A stretch of 64,000 nucleotides of DNA, taken from assembly GCF_000238255.3 (NCBI RefSeq), contig NZ_CP011040.1:1240001-1304000 (forward strand), in the 5' to 3' direction. The stretch's first letter is position 1; every line of letters begins with the position of its first letter. Below are positions 62,375 to 64,000 of the stretch, piece by piece. The notes under the pieces were generated by a model that saw only the letters and a program-made list of their open reading frames with translations, was not told the origin of the DNA and ran no database searches. The position numbers were made by a program, and so were the translations under genes. The DNA comes from Pseudoalteromonas spongiae UST010723-006 (lineage in GTDB: Bacteria > Pseudomonadota > Gammaproteobacteria > Enterobacterales > Alteromonadaceae).

Positions 62375-63550
62375 ATGCACACTCAAAGCCGCTTTCATTA
62401 TATAGATAACCTGCGTTGTATCGCACTATTGCTCGGTATCGCATTTCATGCTGCGCTAGCGTATGGTCCTTACTTTCGAAATGTGTGGTTTACCGCCGAC
62501 ACGACTAATCATGTGTTATTTAACTACTTTGCTAATTGGTCTCACTTATTTCGCATGCCGTTGTTCTTTGTTATCGCTGGCTTTTGCGCCGCGTTACTGA
62601 TCAGTAAACGTGGTAGTCGTCATTTTATAAAAAACCGCTTTAAACGCGTGTTACTACCTTTTTTCATCTTTATTCCACTTGTATTTGGCTTAACATTTCA
62701 CGCCATTACGTGGGGATTGGGCTTTGCAAAAACCACACCCGCCGTATATGTGGTATTTGAACAAGTAAAAGACCTGCCAATTTCGACAGGCCATTTATGG
62801 TTTTTGTGGAATTTAATGCAGTTTTGCCTGCTGTTTTGGCTACTTGCTAAAAATCAAAAGGCGTATAACTTAGTACTCTCGTGGGTTGTAAAGCCGCTGT
62901 TTTTGTGCGCTTTACTGCCAACAATAATTACAATATCAATGCTTAACGTGGCTGTGCCGTTTCCACCGCCAGATAAACTGTACCCTGAGCTTTGGTCATT
63001 CGGCTTTTATGGTCTGCTATTTTTGGTAGGTGCCGGGCTTTTTGAACATAAAGATAAAATTGCACAAATCGCAAAGCAATTTCACTGGCTGTTATTGTTA
63101 GCAACCATATCTACCGTTGCCTATTTTTATGTATTGCCCCCTGCATTCACCATAGAGCAAGTTATTGACGCCGCCAAAACGGGTAGCTCAGCACCCAAAA
63201 CGATTGCATTTGTGCCTGTTATTACGCAAACCATAGCCATTTTAAGCTTAACTGCGGTAGGTTTTATTGCAGGTTACAATTGGTTAAATGTTGCAAACAG
63301 TACAAGCCGTTATTTGTCTGACGCGTCGTATTGGCTTTACCTTATTCATGTACCAGTTTTGTTATACATTCAGTTTGCGCTTATTAACCTAGCGATCCCG
63401 GCTTTAGTAAAGTTTTTAGTGTCTATTTCGCTCACCATGATTATTGGGCTAATTACCTATCATTTTCTTGTTAGAAACACAGCCATTGGTGTTTTACTTA
63501 ATGGCAAACGTATTCCTTTAACAAACAAAAGTGTACAAGCAGCGGCGTAA
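62375..63550 (+). CDS. Membrane acyltransferase (acyltransferase-3/OpgC-like)
   Basis: A 391-residue membrane protein of about ten helices. Family hallmarks are DNLRCIALLLGIAFHAAL near 12-29 (catalytic His), FFVIAGFCAALL, GHLWFLWNLMQFCLLFW and the C-terminal SDASYWLYLIHVPVLLYIQF. Such enzymes acylate glucans, sugars or lipids at the membrane; the acceptor is unknown. AAAGGAAGAACG precedes the ATG. Confidence 0.85.
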   Translation: MHTQSRFHYIDNLRCIALLLGIAFHAALAYGPYFRNVWFTADTTNHVLFNYFANWSHLFRMPLFFVIAGFCAALLISKRGSRHFIKNRFKRVLLPFFIFIPLVFGLTFHAITWGLGFAKTTPAVYVVFEQVKDLPISTGHLWFLWNLMQFCLLFWLLAKNQKAYNLVLSWVVKPLFLCALLPTIITISMLNVAVPFPPPDKLYPELWSFGFYGLLFLVGAGLFEHKDKIAQIAKQFHWLLLLATISTVAYFYVLPPAFTIEQVIDAAKTGSSAPKTIAFVPVITQTIAILSLTAVGFIAGYNWLNVANSTSRYLSDASYWLYLIHVPVLLYIQFALINLAIPALVKFLVSISLTMIIGLITYHFLVRNTAIGVLLNGKRIPLTNKSVQAAA

Positions 63551-63627
63551 ATAATCTGGGAGTAGTAACGAGTTATAGGTGGTACCAAGTAGCTTGTTTG
63601 CAGCATATATTTAGAGAATATAATTAA

Positions 63628-63660
63628 AAAAAGCCAATTGAATCATTCAATTGGCTTTTT
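63628..63660. terminator. Bidirectional terminator after acyltransferase gene
   Basis: AAAAAGCCAATTGAAT-C-ATTCAATTGGCTTTTT; 11-bp arms with A and T runs. Serves the acyltransferase gene and the convergent DUF3750 gene. Confidence 0.88.
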
Positions 63661-63735
63661 ATTGCAATTGCGTTCGGATAGACGTGATAACTCATGCAAC
63701 TTACACATGCTTATTCCGAGCACATAGGAACCGAG

Positions 63736-64000
63736 TTATTTTTCCACTTCGGTATCAGCGTAACCGCTGCCAATTGCACTAAATGGCATGTCGAGTTCAA
63801 GTTCTTCCACTTGTAAACCTAGCCATGCAGGAAACGTATTGCTGTTAGGGCCCGGTAACAAAGTGTATTCGTTTGCCCATGGGTAACGCTCTGTTGCAGC
63901 GATAATTTCTGGGATCAATTTTTTCGCTTTATCGCCGGTAATTGATAGAATTTTTTCGGGTTTGGCACCATACCAATAACGATCAGGAGTTTGAGTTGTG
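63736..64000 (-). CDS. DUF3750 family protein, C-terminal fragment
   Basis: Minus-strand frame ending at TAA (63736-63738) and open to the window edge, at least 87 codons. The peptide shows YWYGAKPEKILSITGDKA, LIPEIIAATERYPWANEY and LPGPNSNTFPAWL, the DUF3750 signature with GPNSNT. The internal ATG at 63918 is not the true start because the frame continues upstream. Function unknown. Confidence 0.8.
   Translation of the reverse strand, partial: TTQTPDRYWYGAKPEKILSITGDKAKKLIPEIIAATERYPWANEYTLLPGPNSNTFPAWLGLQVEELELDMPFSAIGSGYADTEVEK

Noticed and set aside
1..64000. CRISPR arrays, tRNA or rRNA genes, prophage or transposase genes
   Set aside because: No regularly spaced short repeats, clover-leaf sequences, rRNA stretches or transposase/integrase reading frames were seen.

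Overview
The window looks like chromosome of a marine, heterotrophic gammaproteobacterium of the Alteromonadales, probably in or near the Pseudoalteromonadaceae. The grounds are a low-GC, AT-rich intergenic composition; three large TonB-dependent receptors with Fur-type control sites; an OmpA protein with thrombospondin type-3 repeats; calcium-binding-repeat lipoproteins; short palindromic non-autonomous elements; and marine-type accessory families (DUF1852/MesX with MesD, DUF6172, DUF3750, SbtA-like permease). This placement is inference from gene content. I found no rRNA, tRNA, CRISPR array, transposase or phage gene.

Layout. 1-2639: tail of a FecR-like anti-sigma regulator and a TonB receptor with an N-terminal signalling (STN) domain. 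2660-9928: a large secreted protein of unknown function, a regulator/membrane protein/serine hydrolase unit, then LysE exporter, P-loop kinase, helix-hairpin-helix protein and DUF2071 protein on the minus strand. 10060-12599: a second TonB receptor bracketed by two MITE-like elements. 12611-23595: mixed housekeeping and envelope genes (alpha/beta hydrolase with an altered nucleophile elbow, iron alcohol dehydrogenase, LTA-synthase-type sulfatase-fold enzyme, periplasmic binding protein, DUF805 protein, membrane-anchored winged-helix regulator, DsbC-like isomerase). 24015-27392: OmpA-like protein and an SbtA-type bicarbonate permease with a small membrane partner and divergent CbbR-like LysR regulator.

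27644-32042 looks like an iron-starvation/oxidative-stress block: a Fur-like site, a small helical protein, manganese-type SodA, a ChaN-type lipoprotein, a thioredoxin-fold-like periplasmic protein, a Fur site in front of a zinc-ribbon membrane protein, and a second ChaN/EreA-like lipoprotein. 32088-41932 holds a GST/LysR pair, a 1785-residue lipoprotein built on tandem 1.1-kb repeats, and a Fur-controlled TonB receptor. 42042-53908 is rich in electrophile and redox defence: LysR/NmrA pair, a DUF6968-like/GST/CurA/DJ-1 operon with a divergent LysR gene, an RclC-like membrane protein, an Xre/membrane-protein pair, DoxX, and an AcuI reductase controlled by a TetR protein with two matching operators.

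54041-64000 carries the folate-independent methionine synthase pair MesD/MesX, a TauE/SafE permease, an RhlE-type helicase, VanZ-like and DUF6172 genes, an FG-GAP propeller protein, an acyltransferase and the end of a DUF3750 gene. Rho-independent terminators are clear between many units, so most transcripts are short. No single new system stands out beyond doubt. The best candidates for second looks are the calcium-repeat lipoprotein, the SbtA unit, the Fur-linked block at 27.6-32.0 kb, the Ala-for-Ser hydrolase, and the AcuI/TetR cassette with near-identical hairpins on both sides.
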